Source: Candidatus Omnitrophota bacterium
Lineage (GTDB): Bacteria; Omnitrophota; Koll11; Tantalellales; Tantalellaceae
Assembly: GCA_015231715.1 (NCBI GenBank)
Contig: JADGBB010000005.1
Location: forward strand, 1 to 49,374
Direction of reading: 5' to 3'
Length of the DNA: 49,374 bases
This document shows positions 16,164 to 27,400 of the stretch, piece by piece. The notes under the pieces were generated by a model. It searched no databases and had not been told where the DNA came from. It saw only the letters and a program-made list of their open reading frames with translations. Both the position numbers and the translations under genes were made by a program. Every line of letters starts with the position of its first letter. Position 1 is the first letter of the stretch.

Positions 16164-18159
16164 AAAACAATCTTTAAGTGTGAAACTTGGAGAAATTTTA
16201 GTTGATAAAGGGGTAATTACTAATGAAGAACTGACTTCTGCTTTAGAAGAACAGAAAGATTCAGGAATAGAATTGGGGGAAATTCTTGTAGGAAGAGGTT
16301 TTCCTAGAGAAGAAATTACTAAAGCGTTTATTGGACAGAGAACTTTTGGTGAAAAGGTAATTGTATTAAAAAAATACTTAAAGTTTTGTGGAATGGATCT
16401 TTCAATTCTCATCAGCACCCCGGTACTTTCATTTTTTGTGGCTTTTTTTGACGGATTGAGCATAGGACTGCTTATTCCTATTCTTAAGGGCATTATTGAC
16501 AAAAATTTTTCTTTTGTTTTCAATGTGCCGATACTAAAAACAATGTTCACAATGATCCCTAAGCGATACATTGATAATAACAGCGGCATATTTTTGATCC
16601 TTTTAAGCATGGTCTTTTTTTCGGCATGCGTTCAGCAAATTATGAGACTAATCGCCGCGAATAATATTTCATCCATCAAAGCGGCGGTTCACAGCGCTGT
16701 AAGAAAAAAAATATTCGGAAGATATATGGACTTTGGCATATTGTTTTTTGAGAATAACAGTTATGGCCACTTAAGCAATATTTTAATAAATTTTCCCGAA
16801 AGGATATCAATTTATTTGGCTCAATGCAATAACCTTATCATTGGTATGTTCACGTTAGTCGTATATCTTATATGGATGCTTTGTATTTCATGGAAGATGA
16901 CATTATTTGTTCTGTTGATATTCCCTTTAGCTAATTTGTTGATAAAAAAAGCGCTTTTGGGCGTTAAAAATCTTTCGAAAAAACAAGTAGAAAAAAAGAG
17001 AATTTTGGGCGCTAAGGCGCACAATGTATTGACATGTATGCATGTTGTGAAATCATATTCAATGGAAAAAAATGAAGAGGCAATATTCAATGATCTAAGC
17101 GACGAAGATGCCAAAGTCGGACTTTTATTAGAAAAAAGAAGTAACTTTATTATGCCGATACAGCAGATAATAATGCTTTGTTTGATGATCGGCCTATTGT
17201 GCGCGGTAGCTTTTCTTGTTATGAAGGACAAGTCCGCGGATATGTCAAAATTTCTTGTATTCTTTTTTTTGCTGAAAAAAACCGCCAATTCATCCGAGTT
17301 GATCAATAATTTTAGAACTATTTTAGCCGGGATACAGGGGCCTATAAATACAATTTTAAATGTTTTTAGCGACGAGGATAAGCCTTTTGTTTTTTCAGGC
17401 AAAAAACAATTTCAAGGATTTGAAAAAGAGATACGTTTTAATGATCTTGATTTTTCCTATGTAAGCGGACAGAGGATATTGGAAAATATAAACTTTTCAG
17501 TACCAAAAGGTAAAATGTTGGCCATTGTCGGACCGTCCGGAAGCGGGAAAACGACCATTGTAAAACTGCTGCTCAGATTGTACGATATCGATATGGGCGC
17601 TATTCTTGTGGACGGGACTGACATCAGAGATTTTACACTTGAGTCTTTGCGAAAAAAAATCGCTTTTGTCAGTCAAGATGTAAGCTTATTTAATGATACG
17701 TTAAGGGCTAATATCGTTTATGGCTGCGGTGATGTTTCAGATGAAGACTTGAAAAATGTAATTATTGATGCGAAGCTGACTGAGTATATTAACCACCTTC
17801 CGGATGGATTGGATTCCATCCTCGGAGATTACGGCACAAAGCTATCCGGCGGTGAAAAGCAAAGAGTATCGATCGCCAGAGCAATGCTAAAAAAGTCGGA
17901 CATTTTAATATTGGACGAAGCCACGAGCGCGCTTGATACGACAACAGAAATATTGATACAGGAAGCTATCGAAAAACTGGTAGAAGGAAAGACCAGCATA
18001 GTCATTGCCCATAGGCTGTCTACAATAATGAACGCGCACAAAATTGTTATTCTGGAAAATGGGAGAATTGTTGAAAAAGGGTTATATCAGGACCTAGTCG
18101 CTAAAAGAGGGGAATTTTATAAATATCTTGAAAAGCAAAACTTAATTGTTAAATCGTAA
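16153..18159 (+). CDS. MshEN-domain ABC exporter (MsbA-like, polysaccharide export)
   Basis: The 668-residue protein is an ABCB-type half transporter: about six membrane helices (roughly 95-370) and a complete ATPase. The ATPase has Walker A GPSGSGKTT (460-468), signature LSGGEKQ (564-570), Walker B ILILDEATS with Asp588 and Glu589, and the switch His620. Ahead of the membrane part is an extra domain. Residues 11-34 form KLGEILVDKGVITNEELTSA and onward to Gln34, a 24-residue RLGxxL-type motif. A five-residue spacer and a second, 23-residue motif (40-62) follow. That is the layout of MshEN, the c-di-GMP-binding N-domain of type II/IV secretion ATPases, although the leading Arg is Lys or Glu here. 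The position in the locus suggests it flips the lipid-linked glycan. ATG 16156 is an equally good start. Confidence 0.85.
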   Translation: MMSKKQSLSVKLGEILVDKGVITNEELTSALEEQKDSGIELGEILVGRGFPREEITKAFIGQRTFGEKVIVLKKYLKFCGMDLSILISTPVLSFFVAFFDGLSIGLLIPILKGIIDKNFSFVFNVPILKTMFTMIPKRYIDNNSGIFLILLSMVFFSACVQQIMRLIAANNISSIKAAVHSAVRKKIFGRYMDFGILFFENNSYGHLSNILINFPERISIYLAQCNNLIIGMFTLVVYLIWMLCISWKMTLFVLLIFPLANLLIKKALLGVKNLSKKQVEKKRILGAKAHNVLTCMHVVKSYSMEKNEEAIFNDLSDEDAKVGLLLEKRSNFIMPIQQIIMLCLMIGLLCAVAFLVMKDKSADMSKFLVFFFLLKKTANSSELINNFRTILAGIQGPINTILNVFSDEDKPFVFSGKKQFQGFEKEIRFNDLDFSYVSGQRILENINFSVPKGKMLAIVGPSGSGKTTIVKLLLRLYDIDMGAILVDGTDIRDFTLESLRKKIAFVSQDVSLFNDTLRANIVYGCGDVSDEDLKNVIIDAKLTEYINHLPDGLDSILGDYGTKLSGGEKQRVSIARAMLKKSDILILDEATSALDTTTEILIQEAIEKLVEGKTSIVIAHRLSTIMNAHKIVILENGRIVEKGLYQDLVAKRGEFYKYLEKQNLIVKS

Positions 18160-18171
18160 TAGAACGGATCT

Positions 18172-18234
18172 ATGAAAATTTTAATGCCAATACTCGATAT
18201 GTTGAGTTTTCGCACTTTGGGAAAAAACTCATAA
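18172..18234 (+). pseudogene. Possible remnant of a glycosyltransferase N-terminus
   Basis: A 20-codon frame starting MKILMPILDMLSFRTLGKNS resembles the first residues of a GT4 glycosyltransferase and then stops. The next frame stays open for another 30 codons without clear similarity. It lies in the 128-base gap between the ABC exporter and the next glycosyltransferase gene, where the GAGTTTT/AAAACTC pair inside it could also form a weak hairpin. It could equally be a chance ORF. Confidence 0.25.
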
Positions 18235-18287
18235 AAAATATTTAGACGGAAGAAATGGAACACTTATAGAAAGGACTGTACAACATT

Positions 18288-19205
18288 ATGAAGTTAGCTC
18301 CGGTATGTTTGTTCACATATAATCGTTTTAACGAAACTAAACGAACACTTGAGGCCTTAAAAAAAAATTTTCTTTCAGGGGAAAGTGATCTGTTTATTTT
18401 TTCCGATGGGCCCAAAAATGGAAAATCAGCTGTAAGGGTGAAAGCTATAAGAGAATATCTTCAGGCTATTGATGGATTTAAATCTGTATCGATTGTTGAG
18501 TCAAAAGAAAACAAAGGGTTAGCGGATTCGATCATATCCGGGGTTACTGAAGTTCTTGAAAAACATAAAAGTGTGATAGTTTTAGAAGATGATTTAATAA
18601 CAACGCCTAATTTTTTAGATTTTATGAATCAGGGATTATCATTTTATGAAAATGTGGAAAAAATTTTTTCTATTTCCGGATATACGTTAGATTTGCCGAC
18701 ACTTAAGACTTATGATAAAGATTTTTATTTTGGCTATCGCGCATCTTCTTGGGGGTGGGCTACTTGGAAAAACCGCTGGGATAATGTTGATTGGGATGTT
18801 AAAGATTACTCCAGTTTCAATAAAAATTTTAAAATGCGTCATGAATTTATGCGAGGAGGAAGCGATTTGCCTCGAATGTTGAACAAACAAATGAATGGTA
18901 AACTTGATTCTTGGGCAATTCGATGGGTGTATGATCAATTTAAAAAAAATACTGTTACAGTTTTTGCTTCTAAATCTAAAGTGTTAAGTATCGGGTTTGA
19001 TCATAATTCTACCAATACCACCAAGACAAGTTCAAAAAGATTTGAAACCACGTTAGATGACAGCAAGCAGCGAAACTTTATGTTTGATGATAAGGTCGAA
19101 ATGAACAAAATATTAAACAAAGAATTTAAAAATAAATTTTCATTCGCAAATCGTTTGATGAAAAAAGTGAATTCGATTTTTATAAATTATAACGGCACAA
19201 ATTAA
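18288..19205 (+). CDS. GT-A-type glycosyltransferase, EDD family, paralogue 1
   Basis: A 305-residue protein that opens APVCLFTYNRFNETKRTLEA, the start of a GT2-like nucleotide-sugar domain. It carries LEDDLITTPNFLDFMNQ with the acidic metal-binding triplet at 100-102. FGYRASSWGWATWKNRW (about 148-164) is a motif typical of a glycosyltransferase group found in capsule and LPS loci. It is clearly paralogous to the product of 20346-21326 over its whole length, and the two genes flank the WecG-family gene. The sugar transferred is unknown. The ribosome-binding site is weak (AAAGGA about 15 bases upstream). Confidence 0.8.
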   Translation: MKLAPVCLFTYNRFNETKRTLEALKKNFLSGESDLFIFSDGPKNGKSAVRVKAIREYLQAIDGFKSVSIVESKENKGLADSIISGVTEVLEKHKSVIVLEDDLITTPNFLDFMNQGLSFYENVEKIFSISGYTLDLPTLKTYDKDFYFGYRASSWGWATWKNRWDNVDWDVKDYSSFNKNFKMRHEFMRGGSDLPRMLNKQMNGKLDSWAIRWVYDQFKKNTVTVFASKSKVLSIGFDHNSTNTTKTSSKRFETTLDDSKQRNFMFDDKVEMNKILNKEFKNKFSFANRLMKKVNSIFINYNGTN

Positions 19206-19268
19206 GGTAAAACAACATATATACGCGGGCATAACGATTAATGCCGCAGTAACAGAAAAAAAACTTTG

Positions 19269-19296
19269 TTTGAAAAAAGAAAATTTACAATATAAT
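19269..19296 (+). promoter_or_regulatory. Candidate internal promoter before the WecG-family gene
   Basis: TTTGAA (19269-19274), a 16-base spacer and TATAAT (19291-19296) lie in the 188-base gap before the WecG-type gene. The -10 box is perfect and the -35 box is weak. The leader to ATG 19394 would be about 90 bases; it contains no clear riboswitch or attenuator. Confidence 0.4.
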
Positions 19297-19393
19297 TTGA
19301 TTAAGGTTTATAACACAATAAATTGCAGCGCAGCGTACAGTTTTTTCGTGTACGATAATGGCAAAAGTTTTATCTGAATCAAGGATAAATGGA

Positions 19394-20137
19394 ATGAACA
19401 GGCTAACAACAAAAGTTTTTGGGATACCATTTGATGTAATAAAAAAAAGTGATCTTTTCAGGGCTGTGGATGATTGGATAAATGAAAACAAAAAGAACCA
19501 CTATATTGTTGTTGCGAATTTATATACTCTTGCTTTGGCGTTAACGCAGGAAGATATGGTGAAAGTTTTTCGAGATTCCGGCTGTGTTATTTCGGACGGG
19601 AAACCCGTCCAAATGATAATCAATTATAAAGGATTTAAAGAACATGATCACATCCCTGGTTTTGATCTTTTTGAAGGATTGATCGAATATTTTAAAAACA
19701 AAAAAATAAAGCATTATTTTGTTGGATACGAAAAAGATAGAATAGAGCGTTTGACAAAAGAACTAAAAAATCTATATCCGTACATGAATATAGCAGGGTC
19801 ATATTTCGTGGGGCAGGAATTTTCGATAGAATCCGCAATTAACAAAGAACTAGTAATGGCAATAAACAAAGCCTCTCCCGATATACTTTGGGTAGGATTC
19901 GGATGCCCAAAACAGGAAAAGTGGATGTCAAAATACTCGGATTTTTTGAAAGTGCCGGTTATGGCTGGAATAGGGGCAGTATTTGATTTTTCGTCGGGAC
20001 TAAAAAAAAGAGCACCTAAGTGGATGCAAAGTACTTGTGTGGAATGGCTATATAGGTTCGTCCAAGAGCCTAAAAGACTTTTCAAACGTTATTGTTTTGT
20101 TTTTGTTACCTTGGTTAAATATTTTCTACGCAGATAG
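19394..20137 (+). CDS. WecG/TagA/CpsF-family (GT26) glycosyltransferase
   Basis: GT26 enzymes add the second sugar (for example ManNAc or ManNAcA) to an undecaprenyl-diphosphate-linked primer at the membrane. The 247-residue protein has GIPFDVIKK at its start and VVANLYTLAL with the conserved Asn42. SDGKPV places Asp68, the likely catalytic base of the family, then come DIPGFD-like HIPGFDLFE (88-94), VGFGCPKQEKW and AGIGAVFDFSSG. It ends with the RAPKWMQSTCVEWLYRFVQE segment rich in basic and aromatic residues for membrane attachment. ATG 19394 is favoured over ATG 19358 because AAGGA lies eight bases upstream and the family normally begins here. No matching initiating phosphoglycosyltransferase is in the window. 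Confidence 0.9.
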   Translation: MNRLTTKVFGIPFDVIKKSDLFRAVDDWINENKKNHYIVVANLYTLALALTQEDMVKVFRDSGCVISDGKPVQMIINYKGFKEHDHIPGFDLFEGLIEYFKNKKIKHYFVGYEKDRIERLTKELKNLYPYMNIAGSYFVGQEFSIESAINKELVMAINKASPDILWVGFGCPKQEKWMSKYSDFLKVPVMAGIGAVFDFSSGLKKRAPKWMQSTCVEWLYRFVQEPKRLFKRYCFVFVTLVKYFLRR

Positions 20138-20151
20138 GTTAAGCGGACCCT

Positions 20152-20219
20152 ATTTGCCTCAACGATAATGACCGAGAGATTTTCATCAAAGTAATAATAA
20201 AAAATCGGCAAATCTTTTT
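20152..20219 (+). terminator. Possible Rho-independent terminator after the WecG-family gene
   Basis: ATTTGCC (20152-20158) can pair with GGCAAAT (20207-20213), and GATTTT (20178-20183) with AAAATC (20201-20206) stacks directly inside it. CTTTTTG follows. The 5' side has a 19-base bulge, so the stem is imperfect. A separate promoter for the next gene just downstream makes a stop here plausible. Confidence 0.3.
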
Positions 20220-20270
20220 GAAAACTGTTCTGCATGATGTTTTAATGAAAATTAGATTAGGTAAAAAATA

Positions 20271-20299
20271 TTGAAAATATGAAACATTTCGGATACAAT
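20271..20299 (+). promoter_or_regulatory. Promoter of the second EDD-type glycosyltransferase
   Basis: TTGAAA (20271-20276), a 17-base spacer and TACAAT (20294-20299) match a vegetative promoter well. Transcription would start near 20306, about 40 bases before ATG 20346. This gene may therefore be expressed independently of the upstream locus. Confidence 0.6.
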
Positions 20300-20345
20300 A
20301 AAAATCAAACAATTCCGTAATTCATTTTAGAGGCAAGATTAAGTC

Positions 20346-21326
20346 ATGATGTCCCCCATATGTTTATTCGTCTATAATCGTCTTGAAGAGACTCAACTGA
20401 CTGTTGAAGCTTTAAAGAAAAACATTTTGGCTAAAGAAAGCGAACTTTATATTTTTTCCGATGGTGCTAAATCCCAAAATGATGCTGTCAAAGTCAATGC
20501 GGTAAGGGATTTTTTGAAAACTATTACCGGTTTCGGCAGAATATATCTGAAAGAATCTTATAATAACAAAAATCTAGCCGAATCCATAATATCCGGCGTA
20601 TCAACCGTATTTAAAGATCATGATACCGCTATAATTGTTGAAGATGACCTTGTAACATTGCCCAACTTTTTGACTTTCATGAACCAGGCTTTGAAATATT
20701 ACCGTGATGAAAAAAGGATCCAGACCGTAAGTGGTTTTTCTCCGTTAATAAAGAAACTCAATACGGATGTATATTTTCAGCACCGTCCTTTTCCCTGGGG
20801 GTGGGGAACATGGGCTGACAGATGGGATAAAAAAATCTTTGATAAAGGAAGCATACGCGATACGATCGATAAGAACATTTTAATTAAGTTTAACCGTTCC
20901 TGCGGGAATGACATTTCTAGAATGTTATTAGATTCATTGAACAATAAAAATAATTCATGGTATGTTCGGTGGACATATGATCATTTTACGCGCGGCACAT
21001 ATTCCTTATTTCCGGCCTATTCTTTTGTGCGGAATATCGGATTTAACAGGAAAGGTACCCATTGTTATGAGATAAACCCATACACATACTTATTGGGAGA
21101 CCCATCCCGGAGTGAATATGATTTTAAGCCTTTCGAGATACCTGACAATGCTATTACAAAATCATTTTTAAATTACTTCACATTTAAGCATAAACTGAAC
21201 GTTCGCATCAAATTGCTGTTCACATTTCACGGTATGAAAATAGTTATTGATGATTTACTTTATAAGATCAAAAAGCTGGCACTCATTGACATAATCGTCA
21301 AAAAAAGACAGAGATTCCATTTCTAA
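20346..21326 (+). CDS. GT-A-type glycosyltransferase, EDD family, paralogue 2
   Basis: The 326-residue product matches paralogue 1 (18288-19205) along its length. Shared features are PICLFVYNRLEETQLTVEAL at the start, IFSDGAKS, ESIISGVSTVF, VEDDLVTLPNFLTFMNQ (acidic triplet at 99-101), and FPWGWGTWADRWDK, then SWYVRWTYDHF near the end of the domain. A C-terminal extension of about 60 residues is absent from paralogue 1. It has its own promoter. ATG 20346 and ATG 20349 are both possible; no strong ribosome-binding site is present. It is the last gene of the polysaccharide region. Confidence 0.8.
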   Translation: MMSPICLFVYNRLEETQLTVEALKKNILAKESELYIFSDGAKSQNDAVKVNAVRDFLKTITGFGRIYLKESYNNKNLAESIISGVSTVFKDHDTAIIVEDDLVTLPNFLTFMNQALKYYRDEKRIQTVSGFSPLIKKLNTDVYFQHRPFPWGWGTWADRWDKKIFDKGSIRDTIDKNILIKFNRSCGNDISRMLLDSLNNKNNSWYVRWTYDHFTRGTYSLFPAYSFVRNIGFNRKGTHCYEINPYTYLLGDPSRSEYDFKPFEIPDNAITKSFLNYFTFKHKLNVRIKLLFTFHGMKIVIDDLLYKIKKLALIDIIVKKRQRFHF

Positions 21327-21409
21327 TCATCATTATTTTTTTTATTTCAAAATACATAACCGATTGACAATAATTAATGTTAAGTTAAAAAAAGATAGGC
21401 TAACATTGC

Positions 21410-21438
21410 TTGGTCTAACTTTTTTATCATGTTATAAT
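21410..21438 (+). promoter_or_regulatory. Extended -10 promoter of the nuclease-helicase giant
   Basis: TGTTATAAT (21430-21438) is a perfect extended -10 element, with a weak TTGGTC -35 box at 21410-21415 and 17-base spacing. Seven bases (GTTTTCC) follow before ATG 21446, so the transcript probably has no leader. The ORF's first ATG (21437) lies inside the -10 box and is unlikely to be transcribed. An inverted repeat AATGTTA/TAACATT (21376-21382, 21401-21407) just upstream could be an operator. Confidence 0.6.
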
Positions 21439-21445
21439 GTTTTCC

Positions 21446-24400
21446 ATGTTAGCTTATGAAATTCATAGAAAATCACGTTTATGTGTTACTATTATTTTGA
21501 CGTGTTTGTTTGCTTTGCAATCTTTGCCTTTGGATTTTATCCTAACGAAGGCTGAGGCGCAGGAAGTGTCGGATGCTTTATCTCCTGAACTAAGCCTGAC
21601 TTGTCCGGAGTTTCAAGAAAAGGTTATTGTTTTAGAGGCACTTATTGCGCGTCGTGACATTCATGAATTTATCCTTACTTACCTTCACAAAGTTTTTAAA
21701 CAGTATCCGGATGAAATGTCTGATCTGTCGCACCACAATCATAAAGGCGGAAAGCATAGAATAGAAAGAGTTACGATCAAGCCGAACGGAAAAGAACAAA
21801 TTATTGAGATCCAGATTGTTGGTATTCCGGGACTTTTTAAAAACTGGGGTATATTCGGTATTATATTCATCGAAAAATGGAGCGATATACCTGTCATTTA
21901 TGTTGACGGAGCTTATTTCAATTTTGAGAGAAATGTATTAAAAAATGAGATAGATGAGATCGCGAAATGGGAAACAAGGCGTATTGAGTTTGAAAAAAAG
22001 CAGGGTGAGAAGATCCCAACTTACGCAGAGTATCGTAAAGAACTCAATAAACTCGGATCCGGCAATGAATTGCGTGAAGAATATTATGGGTCTATGGTCG
22101 GTATCGCGGAGATATACGCTGAGTCAGAGGAGAAGAAGCCTGCCGATGAAGATAAAAGGGAAGATAACAGCACTTATATCGCAGTTAAGCCTGTCGATAA
22201 TGTCCCTGCAGTTTTAGAGAGAAAAAGCTTTTCGAAAAGTCTTATCACTATGATAGTGACTTTTATTTCCGCGTTAAGATCTATCGCGGAAATGCCTTTT
22301 GGATATCCCGTTAATAAGCTCGGAGAGGTTGCCGGAACAATATTAACAAACAGAACATACGAGGTTTCATATAATCCAAAGGTCAGAGGAGCCAACTGGA
22401 CTGTGGAGGATCTCTTGTCTAAAAATCTGGATAAGACGAAACCGCAATTTAAACGTATGAACAATTTTAGAGCGGACGCTCGCGTTTCGAAACCGAGAGC
22501 GGAGCTTGCCGATTTCAAAGGTAGCGGGTATGACCGCGGGCATCTTGCCGCGGCCGCTAATCATTCATGGTGGAAAGAAGCTTTAAGCGAAACATTCTTT
22601 TTGACGAATATTGTTCCCATGGATCCAAAATTCAACAGAGGTGATTGGGGGAAACTTGAAGCATGGGTAAGAAAGCTGGCAGCGGGAAGAAAGAAAATAC
22701 ATGTCATAACCGGCACGCTTTATTTGGACGATGCGGGAAAAAGAACGGATAAATATCTGACGATCGGCAAGGATGAAGTAGCCGTTCCGTCGCATCTTTA
22801 CAAAATAATAATGATTCCGCCGGGGTCGGGGATCAAAGATGGAAAGTGGACGTCGATAAGTTTCATATTGAGAAATACAACTGATGAACAATCTGATTTA
22901 AGCGGCACAGTAACAACTATTCGTAATATCGAAAAATTATCGGGACTTGATTTTTTTCCTAAAATGGAAGTGAAAGAGCAGGAAAAACTAGAGAATGAAA
23001 AAGGCGATCCGGAAAAGATAATGGTAGGGGATATTGATTCTGTTGTTGACGCCAATGAAGGGAATGTGACATGCGGTACCATATGTCAGAGTGGGCATCA
23101 GGAAAAGTTGGATCCTATCATTAAAGAATTTTACGAGAAATTGGCTGTTAAGGGCGGAATAACTAGGGATCTGGAAAAAGATCAGATTACAAGCGATGAA
23201 GTGATAAAGATCTTATCTGAAAAGATGGGATTTTCACAGTCTTTGCTGAAAAATGTGCGCTCTCACATATGGAATAAATTACCCGAACTGAAAAATAGAG
23301 GTATCGAGATATTATTCGCTATGCCGGACATAGATGATCGCAAGAAAAAACTATGGTGGATAGATGAGGAAGAAAGCGGAAGTCAGAATTCGGAAATAAA
23401 AAAATTATATGCAGGAGGACATTTTAACGGCGCAAAGACTCGTATTCACATATCTCTGCCTTTGATATTCGTACAAAGTGACATTAAAGAAGCGGCATTA
23501 AATATTGTCAGGCATGAATACGAACATATATGCGGGAAGGAAGTGAGCCATGACCCAGCTAAAGACAGGGGCATGAAAATTGTATACAAAACCGCACAGC
23601 AAGAAATAAAGAACCAAAATCCAGTCGCTTTGAAAGAAAATGCAACCGGTATTAAGCCAGTAGAACCTTTCAAGCATAGCAAGTCGATAAGTGAGATACT
23701 GGAAGAAGCCGTTACCAATCCTAAATCTAAATTTACTCCGGAAGAGTATCTTGAAAAATTACGATTCAACTCATGGCACTACGGTGCCGAAATAGATGTT
23801 TCGCTGGATGACAATATTACCGAAGATGACGTGATAGCGTTCTGTGAGTATGTGAGACTAAATAGGGATATTCCTCTTAGTGAAAACACTCGGAGAAAAT
23901 ATTTTTCTTTATACCTAGCGAACGTTGTGGTATGTACTCTCGGGATCACTGAATATGAAACTGTTGGAGACATAGCTGTGGCTTTCATAGAGAAGATAGA
24001 AGGCCATAATCGATATAAAACTATTCTTGCAAAAACTATTATTGAAAATTATCCTGAAAGGCCGGTGTTGGAAGAGATCCGAGGTTTATATGAGCGTGTA
24101 CACTCGGCTTTTCTTCGAAATGGAACAAACACGGAGTGGTTAGATGATTTTGGCGCTAAGATCATGTGGATACAGCAGAAAAATACAATATTAAAATCAG
24201 AGGTTGAGACAACTAGTGATGAATTACCAAGTGTTACTGAAAGTTTAGTAGATTTGGAAACAAATAAATTAACCGGTTTCCGTGCTGATTTGAATAGATT
24301 GAAAGAATATTTAAACCGTAAGATCCAGAAGGGAAATGAACTCACCGAACTGTTTCATCGAGCGCAAATAGCTTTTCTTGCCTCATACAAATTATCTTTC

Positions 24401-27400
24401 AAAGAACCGGCATTGGACAAAGAGATAGCTGAGCTTGCACTGGAGTTTGTTCTTCTATTGAAGGAAAAGAGATCAAAAGAACTTAAATTACTTGTTGACT
24501 ATTTTATGGTCATTGACTGTGCCGGGGACATTCTTTATACAGAAAAACGGTTGGAAGAATCCTGGATGTGCGCGAACTTTTTGATCAGCGAATACGAAAG
24601 TCTCGGCCTTATAAAACCCAATTATTATTTAAATTCCATATATGCTTCAACTCTTTTCCGAAAAGCCGACATCGCGCGTCGTATTTTTAGAATAGATCGA
24701 TGCATAGAATGCGCAAAAGAAGCAAGAAAAGCTTTTAAGCCGCTGATGAATAATGTGAACTCAGTGCGCGATCACAAAGTTTTTGGAGATTATGAAAGAC
24801 TTTTGAAATGCGAGCTTGGGGCTTATGTATCTATGACCGACTGGCAGAGAGTAAAGAGTGTGCTTGAAGAGTTAGCGTTGATGGTTTCTATGCCGAACCG
24901 TGCAACGAAAGATCTTTCCAATATCGTTTTTTTGTGTGTTACTGCGGCAGCGGCAGAATTTCATCTTATGGCCTGTTATCGTGACAGAGATTGCGCTAAA
25001 GAAATGAAGCGGTATGCCGATGTAATAAATTTTTTGATCCCGGGAGATAAAGACGGTGCCGTTATATCAGCGATAGGAGAGTTTGTTGACGGGAACTACT
25101 CGGATGCGGAAAAAATTCTTTTGGAATTGGATCCCGTAGGGATCAATCATCAGCTGCAGCAAGTTTATTTGCGGATAATGAGATTTCTAGCTTCCAGAGC
25201 TAATTCTGCTGGGAGAAAAAGTGACAAAGAAACGCTGATCAAATGGGTTAAGAAGTTATTATCTTCATCCGGAGAGCTAAAAAAAGGGCATGCAGCTATC
25301 TTGATACCTATAGAAATATTGATCAAAGGGTATGAGGAGCCTATTAGCCGTATGCGCGAAGAGGTTGAGGAAAGCATTAAAACAGGACAATATGTAACCG
25401 AGAGGCAGTTGACATTTGCTCTATTAGAGATCGAACATGCGCTTCAAAATGGTGAGGCAGTTGAAACTAAAGGGCCGGACGGAGAACTTTCTAAACACGC
25501 CAAGAATGCGCTTCTTACATTTTCAAACGAACATTTCAGTGCTAATGTTGCTGCGCTTGACAGCAATTGGTGGGATCCGAAAATTTGGGATAGATTTGCG
25601 GTTATAGCTAAAGATCTTTTTGATCTTAAAGAAGAAAGAATACCGCTAGATGCCGCAGTAAACATAATGAAGTTAAGAATTATTACGCGAACTCCCGGAA
25701 AAGCTCCGGATGAACTTATGAATGACATTAACCTTATTCTTGATGATATAAGTACGACAGTAGCAGAACTGGAAAAAGAACGAAATCACAGTGATAAAAA
25801 AAGGAAAAAAGAATTAGCGAAAGAGATCGAAAGATATAAACCTTTTGAAGAAGATACAAGAGCTATGGCTGAAACTATAAAAGAAGAGTGTTCAATTTAC
25901 GCGAGAATATCCAATGTGGAAAGGTTGATCTTTCAAAGAAATTTTGAAGAAGCCGAGAAAGAAATATCCGGCATACTTGCCGTCACAGAGGACATTGGGA
26001 TCGTCGAGCGCTGTGAAAGTATTAGGAGTTTCATTAAATGTGTGGAGGAGGCAGATCAGTTATATCTAAAACAGAGGTTTGCCGCAGCTGTTCGTCTTTA
26101 TGATGAAGCGGGGTCCACTCTCAATGATTTGGAACTTAATGAACATCCGGAATTTTCGAGAAGAAGGGTAAATGCCTCTGTATTACTTGAAGCTTCTCAA
26201 TTTTATGAGAAAGGCGATATTGAAAAAGCTATTAGTGAAGCTGAAAAAGTGGACGACGGTGTAAGCGAAGCATTTAAAGAAATTGTGCGCGGACTTTCCG
26301 GAGGAAAACTTACAAAGGAATATCTAAAAAACCTGGCCAAGCGTTATCCGAATGACTATAAAATAATAATAGCCGCGCGGAGTATAAGAGATAGAGATCG
26401 AGCGGACAAAAATAAGACTGTGTGGATCGAGAAAGAAGTCGTCTCTTTTGAAGAAAGACTTTTAAGCGAGAATAGAGAAAACATTCCAAATGTTGCAAGG
26501 GATATACTTAATCTTTTGCGTAATAACGGATATTCAAAGACAGTGGGCGCATTACTATTAAGAAGTGTTGAGCGAATGCTCGAGTTTGGACTTTATCATG
26601 ATGCCAGATATTTTGCAGGTGAAGGTTCTGACATTATAAAAAAAATAAATCCTGACATGGCCCGAAAATTTGATGAAGCGGCTATAACAGCCAATGCGGG
26701 AGTAACCGGGGAACACCTAAAAAGAACGCATGGTATTCTTGACGCTGAAATTTCAGCACTTTATTTTGCAAAAGATCGCGTTCGTTCGAACGAAGGAAGG
26801 TCCAGTAAAGATACAGCCTATACCTTCAAGGAACTATCCGTGGACGGGGTTACGCAGAAAATTATTCTAAGAGGGTTTGGGTTTGAAAAGGTAGGAACGG
26901 AAGGGAAAGAGATAATGCCCGTTGATACTCCGGCAAGCGTAGGCGCAACTTTTGCTCTTCTTGTGAAAGACAAAGATGGCAAACCCGTTCATTATACTAT
27001 AACCGCAGTCGAGGTTCATAAAGAGTATGCCCTTTTTGAGATAGCGCATACGCCTGATAAACGTAAATTTCTTGCAGATGTTCCGAAGGAGACCGGAACT
27101 ATAACAAGGATTGAAGATCCAAGTATGCCTAAACGGGCGAACTATGTATACGACTGTATAGCGAATATAGAAAGATCGATTGCTGAAGGACTGATTCCGA
27201 CTACAGGGCACAAACTAGTCGACTATGTTACAGGACTTGCCGTCCCTCCGATGGGGACACAAACAACCGCGGAGATCGCATTCAAAGACGAACGCGTAAA
27301 GAACGATGCATCGCAAAGGCGGGCCGTTGAGGCTTCTCTTGATAGGTCTCAGCCGATACAGCTGATACAGGGGCCTCCCGGTACCGGTAAAACCAGCGTT

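Noticed and set aside
21364..21392. TTGACA at 21364 as the -35 box for the nuclease-helicase giant
   Set aside because: No -10 box lies 16-18 bases downstream; the extended -10 at 21430-21438 is a better promoter.
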